DNA from: Enoplolaimus lenunculus
Taxonomy: Eukaryota > Nematoda > Enoplea > Enoplida > Thoracostomopsidae
Assembly (NCBI GenBank): GCA_030248215.1
Contig: JASANG010003728.1
Span: forward strand, 1 to 64,000
Direction of reading: 5' to 3'
DNA: 64,000 nucleotides
The notes beneath the pieces are model-generated. The model saw only the letters and a list, made by a program, of their open reading frames with translations, was not told the DNA's origin and ran no database searches. Shown piece by piece: positions 29,201 to 34,892 of this stretch. A program made the position numbers and the translations under genes. Numbering within the stretch: the stretch's first letter is position 1; each line of letters opens with the position of its first letter.

Positions 29201-32200
29201 TGTATTTTGTTTGCCACAGATTTGCTTTTTTTCAATGGCGAGTAATATAATATTAACTCCGATACGCTTCATTGGATGCAAAATCAAAATTCTTACAACC
29301 ATACGCGAGTAAAACTAGTAAATTTGTTTTACATGAATTTATACTTTCAGTCGCACCTCATATCATAACAAGGACAGAAACCGCCGCGGTTATTTCAAAA
29401 AGCTTGTCGCAACAAGTGCCAATCTTGAAACCTCGGAATCTACACTCGCCAGATCACGAAAAGCCGTCTAAGAAGACAATAAAAGAAACCGTTGAGAGCA
29501 ACAGTGCTGGAATATCGCAAGGTTAGTCATTTTTTATTCATTAATAATGGAAAAAGATGCCTTCCCATTAGCAGACTGGAGGACTTAGAGGTAGGCAAAA
29601 TAATGGCTTTGGCCTATGTTTAGATTTAAACTTAGGGTTAGGCATAGACTTAGGTCTGGTGGGCAGGCTCTTGTAGTTGACATGAGTCAGCGTATGTTAA
29701 ACGCCCTATTCACACGGACAAGTTTTCGCAGCAAAACTTACACAAGCAACTTGCATGTGTCAGTTCGATAACAAAACAGCGTTGAAGTTCTTGCAGACGC
29801 GTTGAAGTTCTTGCAGACGCAAATAATTCGCTAGAATTCATGCTGTTAAAATTAATTCGCACGTGTGAATGCAGTTGCCAGTCAATTGAATTTATTGCAC
29901 CTGCATTTTGATTGGCCAATCTAAAACCGTGTTGTTTAGCGCTTTTGAATTAGTTCAGACTTTTTGAATTTATTTCCGATGCATGAATTAATTCGAATAT
30001 TAAACTTGATTGATTTTTCGCGGTTCATGTCGATGGTCAACGATCTAGTTTTACGTCTTTTTAACAGTAAATAGAAATTGTAAGATATGAAAACGTTTTC
30101 AAGTCAAGAAATATTTCGTGTAACTGAAACTTGTAGCTATGCAACTTGCTTTATAAAATTCATTCGGAGAACATGCAGTTGATATTTATTTATGATGAGT
30201 ATATTCAAAGAATTAATTCATTCGCATGAATAGCTTTGCAAGTTGAATTACTTTATGATCATTGTTTGGAGTGACAAAATATAATATATGTTTGTTATTT
30301 ATTGCAGTGGTTTGCAAGTTATTCATGTAAATTTATGCCAAGATTCACAGTACTTACATGAATTCTTTGCAAATACTTGTAGCTGCAACTTCTTCATGCA
30401 AGTTGCAGCAGCAAATTCTTCGTGTATAACTTGCACGTGTGAACAGGGCTAAACACAATTCTGAGCTCGAGGTACAACATATTCAATGTAGCCAGCAATT
30501 TAACTGTTACCCATACTTGTTCTATTATATAACGGTGGAAACAAAATAGCTAAAATTGAAACATCTCGCAACTTATTGAATTTTCAATTTGTTATAATTA
30601 TAAATATATAAAATAATTAAAAGCGTTATGTTAATTGATTGGATTCGTCACCGATTATATACACTGTAAATTCCAATGAGTTGATTAATCAATTCAGCTA
30701 GCGAGTTGGTTATTTCTGAATTAATATCAGTAAACATTAACTCATTCTGAGTTGAGTTAATTCCCACTCTGAGTTGAGTTGACTCTGGGTGAGTTGATTA
30801 ATTAACTCAGAATGAATTGAATCAACTCAAAATTTTGAGTTCTGACAGTCCTAATTCAGACTGAGTGATTCAACTTATTCTGAGTTAAAATCAACTCATG
30901 GAATTTACAGTGTAGGATAAGATCGCGTAAATGCAAAATTCACAATAAATTTCGTGTACCGTTTAACGCTCGTAAAAATCAAACTTGTACGGCGCAACGC
31001 TTTTCCCCAATAAAATCCAGTTGTTCAGTACAATTAGCATCAGTAATTAAAGGTAAATTTTTCAACTTAGCATTGAGACTATTGGTGGACGCTTCTTTAC
31101 TTATAAGCAAACTTTATTTGACAAGCCTTTTGATAGGAAACTGTCAAAAAATAACAAGAAAAGAATCCTGCGGTCGTCAACGTGCATCCACATGGCAAAC
31201 GAGATGGTATCGCAAGGTATGTGTTTTTTTCGCATTTAATAAGTTAATATATATATATTTATATATATATATATTTATATGTGGAAATATATATCCATAT
31301 ATATGTATTTATCAGGGTGCGACCGGATACCAGAAAATGCCGGAGCCAGAGCCAGTGCCGGAGTCGGATGGTTAATTCAAATCTAATACTAGATGGCATG
31401 CAATTATCAGAACGTAGCTACAAATCATTTCTTCCGTGGCCTAAGGTATCCAAACGCTTTACGTAACAAAGCTTAAAATCTCACCCGAATGAATTTTTAA
31501 CACCTTAACAACAACGTTCACTTTGTGTAGCGTTGCGTTTTAGTTGCAATATTTGTTTGGACCATAAAACTTTTAAGCGCATCCAGTTTTTCGTAAGTAC
31601 ATCAAATAAGCCGCCATAGGATCAGGGATGGGAATCTCGGTCTCGACAAGTGTTCGGTATGTGGTAGATCTTGGTCTCGGTTTTTTGAGTCTCGGTATCT
31701 TGGAACTGATACCAGAACTCGAGGATTCGACAAAGGTATCGCTGTTTTGTTGAAGTAAGTGATGCATGATAAATAAATAAAATTTGTCTGCGAATCTACA
31801 CTCAAAATAATATTTCTGATATTTAAGAAAAAATTTCGTACATTTAAGGAATATAATTAGCAAGGTGCACTTGAAAAATATTTCAGTTATAACAGAAGAG
31901 TTTTCAAAACGGTTTTGAAATAAGGTCTGAAAATAAACGTTTTTCAGTTATTTTTAGAAAAATTGTCTTAAATATGAGAAAAACTTTTAAAATTTGCCAC
32001 AGAAAATACTTTTCTGAATAAATTCAGAAATACTTTTTTGTGTGTATGATTGATATTCTGAAAAAACACAAAAATTAAGAAACACCTAAAAAACTACGAA
32101 AACTGCATTAGAAATAATATGTTTTTAAAATTTTAAGTTTTTTTGATGATAAAAAATTGAACGAGACCGAGAAATTTCAAAGCCGGCCTCGGGTCGTCTG

Positions 32201-32453
32201 TGTCAGACATGTTTACAACTTCGAACAAAACCAATACGAAATTTGCCGACAGTGTTTCAACAAAGGATGTATTTTATAGGGAACAACTGAAGAATGCTTC
32301 CATTACACTTACTCGGATTGTGGCAATCCTCCAGCGGCAGACCTACCAGCAACGCAAGAAGAATGCTATAACCTTTGTTTCTCAGCAGTAGAAAAACAAA
32401 CGTTACAGGTGTTTAAAAACATTAAATTTAGTAATGGTTACAAATTATCTTAA
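5509..32453 (+). CDS. Secreted LPMO-like / EGF / DOMON / DOMON / Kunitz multidomain protein, 24 predicted exons
   Basis: I assembled this gene from homology-like motifs and GT-AG sites. Exons: 5509-5686, 6395-6462, 6839-6930, 8185-8318, 9693-9791, 10428-10550, 11878-11969, 12371-12443, 13203-13238, 13665-13736, 14166-14489, 14871-15077 (uncertain), 17673-17776, 17961-18198, 18918-19130, 19438-19545, 20398-20496, 21655-21881, 26209-26267, 26966-27147, 28215-28343, 29351-29521, 31071-31216, 32280-32453. Phases agree at every junction; the total is 3,348 nt, 1,115 residues plus stop. The product is predicted to be secreted and extracellular, with copper-site and haem/sugar-binding-type modules. 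The LPMO-EGF-DOMON-DOMON order, with a Pro/Glu-rich insert inside the first DOMON, resembles uncharacterised arthropod proteins I recall; that is memory, not a search. The start is the first ATG of an exon that gives a clean signal peptide. The 3' end is the least certain part: the last exon reads to a TAA at 32451, but a weak donor lies at 32409. Confidence 0.82.
5719..5850. mobile_element. Fragment of TATTCTCAAATGCGTATAGC element
   Basis: Begins GGCCTATATTCTCAAATGCG and contains GTATAGCACCTAT, the terminal sequence of the elements at 15876 and 16643. Internally shortened; no matching right end was found. Confidence 0.5.
5891..6109. mobile_element. AGTCAAATTGACTC foldback MITE in intron 1
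   Basis: Best-preserved copy, 219 bp: CACTGTAAAAAATGGGGAGT at the left and ACTCCCCATTTTTTACAGTG at the right are exact reverse complements, and the arms stay complementary almost to the centre. The transcript would form a long hairpin. Confidence 0.8.
6484..6632. mobile_element. TTAGGC-bearing short element in intron 2
   Basis: Contains CCTTAGCCTAAGCCTTAGC flanked by imperfect inverted arms (AACAGGACC near 6495, GGTCCTGTTCTGTAG near 6610). Smaller and more decayed than the copies at 34257 and 53295. Confidence 0.55.
8361..9176. mobile_element. GGTGGCGCAACCAG inverted-repeat element with nested TTAGGC element, intron 4
   Basis: Left end GGTGGCGCAACCAGAAAT and right end CTGGTTGCGCCTATC form terminal inverted repeats about 816 bp apart, with subterminal GGAGGGATGG / CCACCCTCC also pairing. 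Inside, 8845-9035 is a TTAGGC-rich element with its own ends GGGCCCATGTATA and TATACATGGGCC, so it inserted later. No coding capacity is visible. Confidence 0.6.
9308..9578. mobile_element. TTAA-flanked MITE with internal tRNA-like promoter, intron 4
   Basis: 271 bp including TTAA at each end. Terminal inverted repeats are CCCCTTCTCACA and TGTGAGAAAGGG, the CCC start and TTAA target typical of piggyBac-type elements. Inside, GAGTGGTGATGGTATACGCC and GGAGTTCGAATCC are spaced like the A and B boxes of a tRNA gene, suggesting a tRNA-derived core. Confidence 0.7.
9693..10550 (+). CDS. Exons 5-6: two EGF-like modules (residues about 158-231)
   Basis: Exon 6 (10428-10550) carries a full six-cysteine EGF pattern: VCRDNKDCNRNGIC, then ACFC and KPGYFGRNC. 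Exon 5 (9693-9791) is a degenerate relative with only four cysteines: LCLNNG, CTCKKGFFGSQC. It keeps the C-terminal CxC..GFFGxxC signature but lacks two usual cysteines, so it may be a half-EGF or may pair with a cysteine elsewhere. Both exons are phase 1 at each end, the classical shuffling phase of EGF exons. They separate the copper domain from the first DOMON domain and are probably spacers. Confidence 0.8.
10048..10236. repeat. (TA)n-linked interspersed repeat, copy 1, intron 5
   Basis: A TA-rich microsatellite runs into CAGGGTGCGACCGGATACCA, then GAGCCAGAGCCAGTGCCGGA and CTAGATGGCATGCAATTATC. Almost identical to 31243-31437. No terminal inverted repeats; it could be a short SINE-like unit whose A/T tail is the microsatellite. 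Confidence 0.65.
10738..10830. repeat. Degenerate TTAGGC-type element, intron 6
   Basis: GCTTAGGTTAAG, TGCCTGAGCC and the end AGTGTATAAGAGCCCA resemble the short TTAGGC elements elsewhere. Too decayed to define ends firmly. Confidence 0.4.
10830..11015. mobile_element. Diverged relative of the CCAAGAGTGGATGATCACTC element, intron 6
   Basis: Shares the order ACCATA-C-GTCCCCC, then TTTTGTACCATACAAAACCC and GTTGCATACTTTTGTATCAT with the copy at 21133. Ends are unclear. Confidence 0.4.
11878..13238 (+). CDS. Exons 7-9: first part of DOMON domain 1 (residues about 232-298)
   Basis: Exon 7 (11878-11969) gives a helical lead-in ending LLWRKLP. Exon 8 (12371-12443) reads SSGEMEIIIQYPTPNWIAIG, a beta-strand pair followed by the conserved W-x-x-x-G-F-R-P turn of DOMON domains. 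Exon 9 (13203-13238) is only 36 nt and reads LTEQCKSWTTA, matching the Cys/Trp motif that follows that turn. The phases (0, 1, 1) fit exon 10. The rest of this domain is encoded from 18918 onward, so the fold is interrupted by the low-complexity insert of exons 10-14. Confidence 0.75.
12092..12260. mobile_element. GGCCCGTAGCCAG MITE, intron 7
   Basis: Contains GGGCTCAGCCCAG, TTTTCAACTTTGCTTGTAAG and the right end GTGAGCTGGCTACGGGC; the left end is diverged (GCGTGCCCATAG). Same family as 22353, 49622, 53052 and 60828. Confidence 0.65.
13437..13588. mobile_element. TTAGGC-bearing short element, intron 9
   Basis: Inverted ends TGGGCCAATGTT and AACATGGGCC enclose CCTAAAACTAAGTCTAAGCC, the reverse-strand version of the TTAGGC array. 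Confidence 0.55.
13665..18198 (+). CDS. Exons 10-14: low-complexity insert inside DOMON 1
   Basis: Exon 10 (13665-13736) is Ala/Pro/Lys-rich. Exon 11 (14166-14489) is dominated by an ACA/GCA microsatellite (about 14205-14312); in the spliced frame it reads Thr/Ala, a mucin-like run, then a basic tail ending RHKRE. Poly-Gln and poly-Asn occur only in the wrong frames. Exon 13 (17673-17776) reads DKAVIAKTVDEKPLEEF. Exon 14 (17961-18198) is acidic, with EPEPEAEVEPEPEPE-type repeats, ending SRVSYDK. Exon 12 (14871-15077, or a short form from 14991) has a good acceptor and a phase-neutral length, but its Cys/Phe-rich content does not fit the linker. It could be a cassette exon or false. Without it the frame is still intact. 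Confidence 0.68.
15179..15628. mobile_element. TACTGTAGTGACCCG MITE, about 450 bp, intron 12
   Basis: Left end TACTGTAGTGACCCGAATAA and right end ACTCGGGTAAATACAGTA are inverted. Internal marks: CTCCAGAGGGTATCCCC, GGTTACGGACTGTTATTTAT, GGAGTCATTT. TA at the ends suggests a Tc1/mariner-type target. Four other clear copies occur in the window. Confidence 0.75.
15876..16092. mobile_element. TATTCTCAAATGCGTATAGC MITE, intron 12
   Basis: Left ATATTCTCAAATTCGTATAG and right GGTGCTATACACATTTTAGA (then ATAC) are imperfect inverted repeats. The interior is non-coding. Confidence 0.6.
16643..16828. mobile_element. TATTCTCAAATGCGTATAGC MITE, well-preserved copy, intron 12
   Basis: 186 bp. Left GTATTCTCATACGTATGTAG then ACCTATCACCA; right TGGTGATAGGCGCTATAAGC then ATTTGAGAATAC. 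The arms pair over about 32 bp. Confidence 0.7.
17351..17580. repeat. Foldback unit with partial internal duplication, intron 12
   Basis: TGCGTACACAGGTGACTTTT at the left is the reverse complement of AAAAGTCACCTGGTGTACGC, which appears twice to the right (near 17450 and 17540) because a roughly 95-bp arm carrying CTTGTTTGGCTT and GTGTGCAGCGCACTATTTCC is duplicated. The open frame through it is a by-product. Confidence 0.7.
18493..18646. mobile_element. GGTTGCGCTATACTTT MITE, intron 14
   Basis: Left GGGTTACGCTATACT and right AGTATATAGTGCAACTC form inverted ends; the interior has GGCGCTGCGTGGCGTCGTA, shared with the copy at 56612. A TTAGGC-type patch (CCTAAACCTAAATTTG) lies just before it at 18275-18360. 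Confidence 0.6.
18918..20496 (+). CDS. Exons 15-17: second part of DOMON domain 1 (residues about 614-753)
   Basis: Exon 15 (18918-19130) starts LKHPMDCQDIIVG and runs through DGYTRDRSTPLPDE, GGADSLTAAIGW and VLMFRRKIQ, the strand order of a DOMON beta sandwich. Exon 16 (19438-19545) continues SDHTLSGEMLVIWSRGQSG and ends SSGLEH. Exon 17 (20398-20496) gives SAKFYEQHVLRYHGSSDK and closes the domain with LVLDFDYQS. All three exons are phase 1 at both ends. DOMON domains bind haem or sugars; fungal AA8 cytochromes of this fold donate electrons to LPMOs. Whether this copy binds haem cannot be read from the sequence alone. Confidence 0.85.
20155..20340. mobile_element. Diverged TATTCTCAAATGCGTATAGC element, intron 16
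   Basis: Left AATATTTTCAAATTCGTGTA and right TGCGTGCGGTTCGTATGTTT pair weakly. Older copy of the family. Confidence 0.4.
21133..21447. mobile_element. CCAAGAGTGGATGATCACTC element, intron 17
   Basis: Left AAAGTGGATAATATCG and AACAAGAGTGTACTACTCG, right CTCTCTTGTTATTATCCACT then CTTGG. Includes the G-rich/C-rich patches seen in other copies (TTGGCGGGGGGCACAACC). No coding capacity. Confidence 0.6.
21448..21635. mobile_element. GAGTTGATTAATCAACTC foldback fragment, intron 17
   Basis: CTGATTAATCAACTCACCCG and the right end GAATTGAAATTTACAGTGCG match the family defined by the copy at 30662. It ends only about 20 nt before exon 18. Confidence 0.55.
21655..28343 (+). CDS. Exons 18-21: DOMON domain 2 (residues about 754-952)
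   Basis: Exon 18 (21655-21881) is acidic at first, then CVGQYNSDDGKYEIQWDALQ and VGTWSGIGFSRRGLW. Exon 19 (26209-26267) reads LGSDIIMLHLGKDVTNVTDR, with the conserved GSD..M motif. Exon 20 (26966-27147) reads YAQTRAVPVEDNNDVTDIRY, then VKFKRPLQTND and SCVYLVFPVSGG. Exon 21 (28215-28343) ends the domain with KQKYCFYKC. Phases are 0, 2, 1, 1. The Met-His pair in exon 19 is a candidate haem axial-ligand region by analogy with cytochrome DOMONs; this is inference. The 4.3-kb intron between exons 18 and 19 contains the GC-rich unknown island at 22815-25240. Confidence 0.85.
22353..22555. mobile_element. GGCCCGTAGCCAG MITE, diverged, intron 18
   Basis: GGTTCGTAGCAAAGG, GGGGCTCAGCCCCCC, CCTTGTTTGTAGT and TGAAAACTCTAAAATGTCCC follow the family order, but the right end is lost. 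Confidence 0.5.
22815..25240. other. GC-rich island with inverted ends and coding-like fragments, intron 18
   Basis: Both ends carry an ACGCGTG palindrome: CGTAACGCGTGTCACAAAG ... CTGTGACACGCGTTAGG at the left, TTAACGCGTGAAAAATTTG ... TGTCACGCGTTAATCC at the right. GC content between is locally higher than in the surrounding introns. Coding-like stretches occur on both strands: minus 24144-23959 (start MTSNFAVAQAARL, ending at a GTAAGTG donor), minus 23829-23620 (QKPNQSQTVPSFQ...), plus 24917-25168 (MSDAASRPLDLKPSSSAPTE, 83 aa) and a Gly/Tyr-rich piece near 23050-23210. None shows a known domain. It may be an unknown DNA element with imperfect terminal repeats, or a decayed nested gene. Confidence 0.45.
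26452..26934. mobile_element. CCAAGAGTGGATGATCACTC element with target duplication plus 117-bp tail duplication, intron 19
   Basis: 26452-26784 has long inverted ends: CCAAGAGTGGATGATCACTC at the left and GAGTGATCATCCACTCTTGG at the right. TACAG directly abuts both ends, a 5-bp target duplication. Internal C/G runs (CCCCCCTTGTTTAAAGGGGG) could form hairpins. The right end plus flank (26703-26819) is repeated in tandem at 26820-26934. Confidence 0.75.
27790..27958. mobile_element. TTAGGC-bearing hAT-like MITE, intron 20
   Basis: Left part GGGCAGTAACAATAGTAT, array CTAAGCCTAAACCTAAGGCT, right end AACGTTCCGCCCCTG. The right end is the reverse complement of the CAGGGGCGGAACG terminus of this family. 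Confidence 0.65.
29351..29521 (+). CDS. Exon 22: Lys/Ser-rich linker exon
   Basis: This 171-nt exon follows a TTTCAG acceptor and ends at a GGTTAGT donor, phase 1 on both sides, so it joins exon 21 to exon 23 in frame. It reads APHIITRTETAAVISK, then a Pro/Lys-rich stretch (NLHSPDHEKPSKKTIKE) and ends SAGISQ. There is no recognisable fold; it is probably a flexible linker between DOMON 2 and the C-terminal module. Confidence 0.6.
29590..29690. repeat. Degenerate TTAGGC-type patch, intron 22
   Basis: ACTTAGGGTTAGGCATAGAC followed by TTAGGTCTGG. Element ends not resolved. Confidence 0.4.
29697..30453. mobile_element. GCCCTATTCACACG inverted-repeat element, about 750 bp, intron 22
   Basis: Left GCCCTATTCACACGGACAAG then TTTTCGCAGC; right TTGCACGTGTGAACAGGGCT. 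Subterminal CTTGCAGACGCGTTGAAGTT is a short direct duplication near 29790. A shorter relative is at 42905. No open frame. Confidence 0.65.
30662..30913. mobile_element. GAGTTGATTAATCAACTC foldback MITE, intact-looking copy, intron 22
   Basis: Left CACTGTAAATTCCAATGAGT and right CTCATGGAATTTACAGTG are inverted, and most of the 250 bp pairs with itself through repeated GAGTTGA / TCAACTC units. The CACTGTAAA terminus resembles that of the AGTCAAATTGACTC family. Confidence 0.75.
31071..32453 (+). CDS. Exons 23-24: divergent Kunitz/BPTI-like C-terminal module
   Basis: Exon 23 (31071-31216) has a hydrophobic stretch, then GNCQKITRKESCGRQRAS and TRWYRK. Exon 24 (32280-32453, from a TTTTATAG acceptor) gives TEECFHYTYSDCGNPPAAD and TQEECYNLC, then a tail to the stop. 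The cysteine spacing is 8, 20, 7, 14, 3; a classical Kunitz domain has 8, 15, 7, 12, 3. So C1-C2, C3-C4 and C5-C6 match exactly and the two other loops are longer. The residue after C2 is Gly rather than the Lys/Arg of trypsin inhibitors, which suggests a binding or structural role. Phase 0 at the junction supports joining the two exons. Confidence 0.65.
31243..31437. repeat. (TA)n-linked interspersed repeat, copy 2, intron 23
   Basis: Nearly identical to 10048-10236, starting in a TATATATTTATA tract and ending ACAAATCATTTCTTCCG. Lies directly after exon 23. Confidence 0.65.
31797..32047. mobile_element. TACACTCAAAATAATATTTC inverted-repeat MITE, intron 23
   Basis: Left TACACTCAAAATAATATTTC then TGA; right TTCAGAAATACTTTTTTGTG then TGTA. 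The arms pair over about 23 bp. Flanked by GAGACCGAG-rich sequence on both sides (31650, 32163), so it may sit inside another older element. Confidence 0.6.
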
Positions 32454-32876
32454 AACATACGGCAATATTTGTCTGAAACTACAAAAAACACACCGGTGTG
32501 TACGTTTATTATTGTTCAAAGACTTTTTGGATGCCATAGGCAATCTTCTCCCAGACCGTAAATTTTTGAGGCGTTGAATATATAGCGGGCAAATTATTAA
32601 GGAATGGCAATTGTACAAGACGTTGGTGAAGACTGTCTATGAAACCAACTTTTTAGACATTTGTGTCGTTATAGTTGTTCACAAAAGAGCATATTTGTGC
32701 TGTACATTAAAAAATTTTCAAACTTTCTGTATCTATTTTATGACTGTTAAGTCTAGATGAACAAATATGGAACTTAGCCTTAATCTCAAGTTGTCAGTAT
32801 TATTTTTTTGATTAAACGCATACAAAAAATTGTGAATTAAGCTAAACAAAGTTTGGCCCTTGTTACTTTAAGGGGC

Positions 32877-33050
32877 GCCCAGCTTTATGGTGGATCTATT
32901 AAAGAGTAGGTTTAGATTCTAGATTACATTTTTGCTTAGGCTTAGGCTTAGGATTATGCTTAGGAACACATTTTTGCAACGCTTAGGCTTAGGCTTAGGC
33001 TTAGGAATATGTTTAATTTACTATTACTCCCCTAAAAGTAGCATTGGCCC
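32877..33050. mobile_element. TTAGGC-bearing short element with three perfect hexamers in a row
   Basis: Contains GCTTAGGCTTAGGCTTAGG twice, interrupted by AACACATTTTTGCAAC. Left part TTTAGATTCTAGATTA and right part TTACTATTACTCCCC follow the family layout, but the ends are worn. Confidence 0.6.
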
Positions 33051-33500
33051 AAAGTTTTATGCTCAAAAGCGAAGCGTTGCATTTGGTCTCAAATGTGTAG
33101 GGCTAAACGGAAAAATTTTCGTTAAGATAAGGTTATAACGCTTGGTAAAATTCAACACGACCTTGAGAAACTTTGTAAGCAATCAACGCACAATTAAAAG
33201 CGGTCTTGATTCCATTCTACGGGATTAATAAATGATTGTGTCGAGTTGTACAAATTATTTGTGGTGGGGTTTTTTTACATTTGTTTACATGATATAATTT
33301 TGTTGTAATTAATCTCTGTAAATTGAAGTTTATCTACAAAAATAACCTAACCAACCAAAATAGTGACTGTCGTTTGGGATAACTTGTGAGCGTGTATAAT
33401 TCCTATTTGATACTTGTTACGATTTAACTCTTCGCAAAATCCAAAGGAATATAGCTGATAGGGGGGACCGTTTTTACCGCGGGACTGCAACAGAGTAAGA

Positions 33501-33771
33501 TTAACCCCTTCTCACATTGAGTTGCCTATAGGCAACTCAGCGCAGTGTATATGCGTTAAATAATATATATCGCACCGTATTTAACAATTGCAACACGTAT
33601 ACATAGTACTAAATCACCACAAGACGTGAGAGCCCCCTCGGGCTCGAGCGTCAAGCTCCTGTAGCTGAGTGGTGATGGTATACGCCACCCTCTCCAGTTA
33701 CTGAAGTTCGAATCCTAGCATAAAAGTATATCTCAGGAGAAATAGAAAATATTCATGTGCGAAAGGGTTAA
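33501..33771. mobile_element. TTAA-flanked MITE with internal tRNA-like promoter
   Basis: 271 bp, same length as the copy at 9308. Ends TTAACCCCTTCTCACA and GCGAAAGGGTTAA; tRNA-like core CTCCTGTAGCTGAGTGGTGA and AGTTCGAATCC. The A-box-like TAGCTGAGTGGT is better preserved here. Confidence 0.75.
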
Positions 33772-34256
33772 GCTTTCGACTAATGTATTTGCTTATGCTT
33801 AGACTTAGGTTTAGGAGTATGCTTATACTAGATACTGTTATGGCCCTCCAAGCCAAGTATTTGTTTTTCTGTGGCGATTTTTTTCGTATTTTAACAAGTT
33901 GTTACCCATGTAACAAATCATCTTGCGACACCTATTCGCAATTCCTGGTCGAGGACTATCTAGAATGTCTTGTTGGAAAGCAAACGTTCAGGTTGCATTG
34001 GTGGCCCTGGCCACAAATTCAGTTGGAGTTTATAAGATGACAAAAAATCTCATGTTCGACTGAATTTTTACCTAGTTTGTGAAATAACCTCAAATTTTGA
34101 ACCATCTATTATACAGTTTCGTGCTCTCACCTTTACTCATATACCCGATGATACTTATTTACCTATAACGTTCCAAGGGTCCTTGTACCCATTTTTAAAA
34201 CCTTACGGGGTGTCGCCAAGACAGCAACTCATTGAAAACACAGATCATATATGGTT

Positions 34257-34431
34257 CAGGGTGGTAACAGAAGTATAAGCGCATTCCTAACAAAAAGGTT
34301 AAACCTAAGCCTTAACTTAAAAATACGCCTAATACAGGGCCTAGGCCTAAGTCTAAACCTAAGCAAGAATTAGTCTAAAGCTTAAGCTTATTATATTGCA
34401 GTCTGTCAGAAAAACGAACGTTCCACCCCTG
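34257..34431. mobile_element. TTAGGC-bearing hAT-like MITE
   Basis: 175 bp. Left CAGGGTGGTAACAGAAGTAT, right GAACGTTCCACCCCTG, inverted over about 12 bp; arrays CCTAAGCCTTAACTT and CCTAAGTCTAAACCTAAGC inside; AGTCTAAAGCTTAAGC before the right end is shared with other copies. Confidence 0.7.
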
Positions 34432-34892
34432 ATAATACGCAAGCCAGAAAAAGAATAAATTTGAAAATTCTGGAGCGGTATTGCGGCTGAAGGGCGGTTT
34501 TACTACTTTTCGCTTTGACCAGCAAACAAAAATCATATGACTCAAGTAATACATTTAGGCTCTTGTACACTCCCCCCATTGTTTTAGTCTTGGGCTAAGG
34601 TGTAAACTTGTGATAAGCTGGGAAGTGTACATGTGCCCGAAATTCAAAAATATTCTACCTAAACGAAACAGTAAATATTTGTCAGCTTATACATTGGATA
34701 TCCTTTTATTATATATCCAGGCATGTAGGTATTCAATGGTGTAGATATTTATAGCTTTTGTCTTAAAGTAACTTTACAACCACGATTATGTTATTCCTGT
34801 TGTTTTTAGGCAAGCTGACATAAACGGTTTTTGAAAAGCATCTTGTTTTAACTTTTAAAACAGTTGAAAAAAATTATCTTTGTAAACTATTT

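Larger units (their letters stand above)
32454..34892. other. Intergenic between the LPMO/DOMON gene and the 217-aa gene
   Basis: No convincing gene. Contains two TTAGGC elements (32877-33050, 33772-33846), a TTAA/tRNA-like MITE (33501-33771) and a TTAGGC hAT-like MITE (34257-34431), annotated separately, plus an inverted pair GTACACTCCCC / GGGAAGTGTAC at 34568-34632. Confidence 0.5.

Noticed and set aside
32932-33138. Leu/Arg-repeat frame MLRLRLRIMLRN
   Set aside because: It is the translation of TTAGGC/CTTAGG arrays; identical LRLRL patterns appear wherever such arrays lie.
33783-34040. Cys-containing frame (SCYPCNKSSCDTYSQFLVED) as an extra 3' exon of the LPMO/DOMON gene
   Set aside because: No acceptor near it gives the phase-0 entry required after exon 24; the visible one creates an immediate stop. 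Left open only if exon 24 uses another donor.
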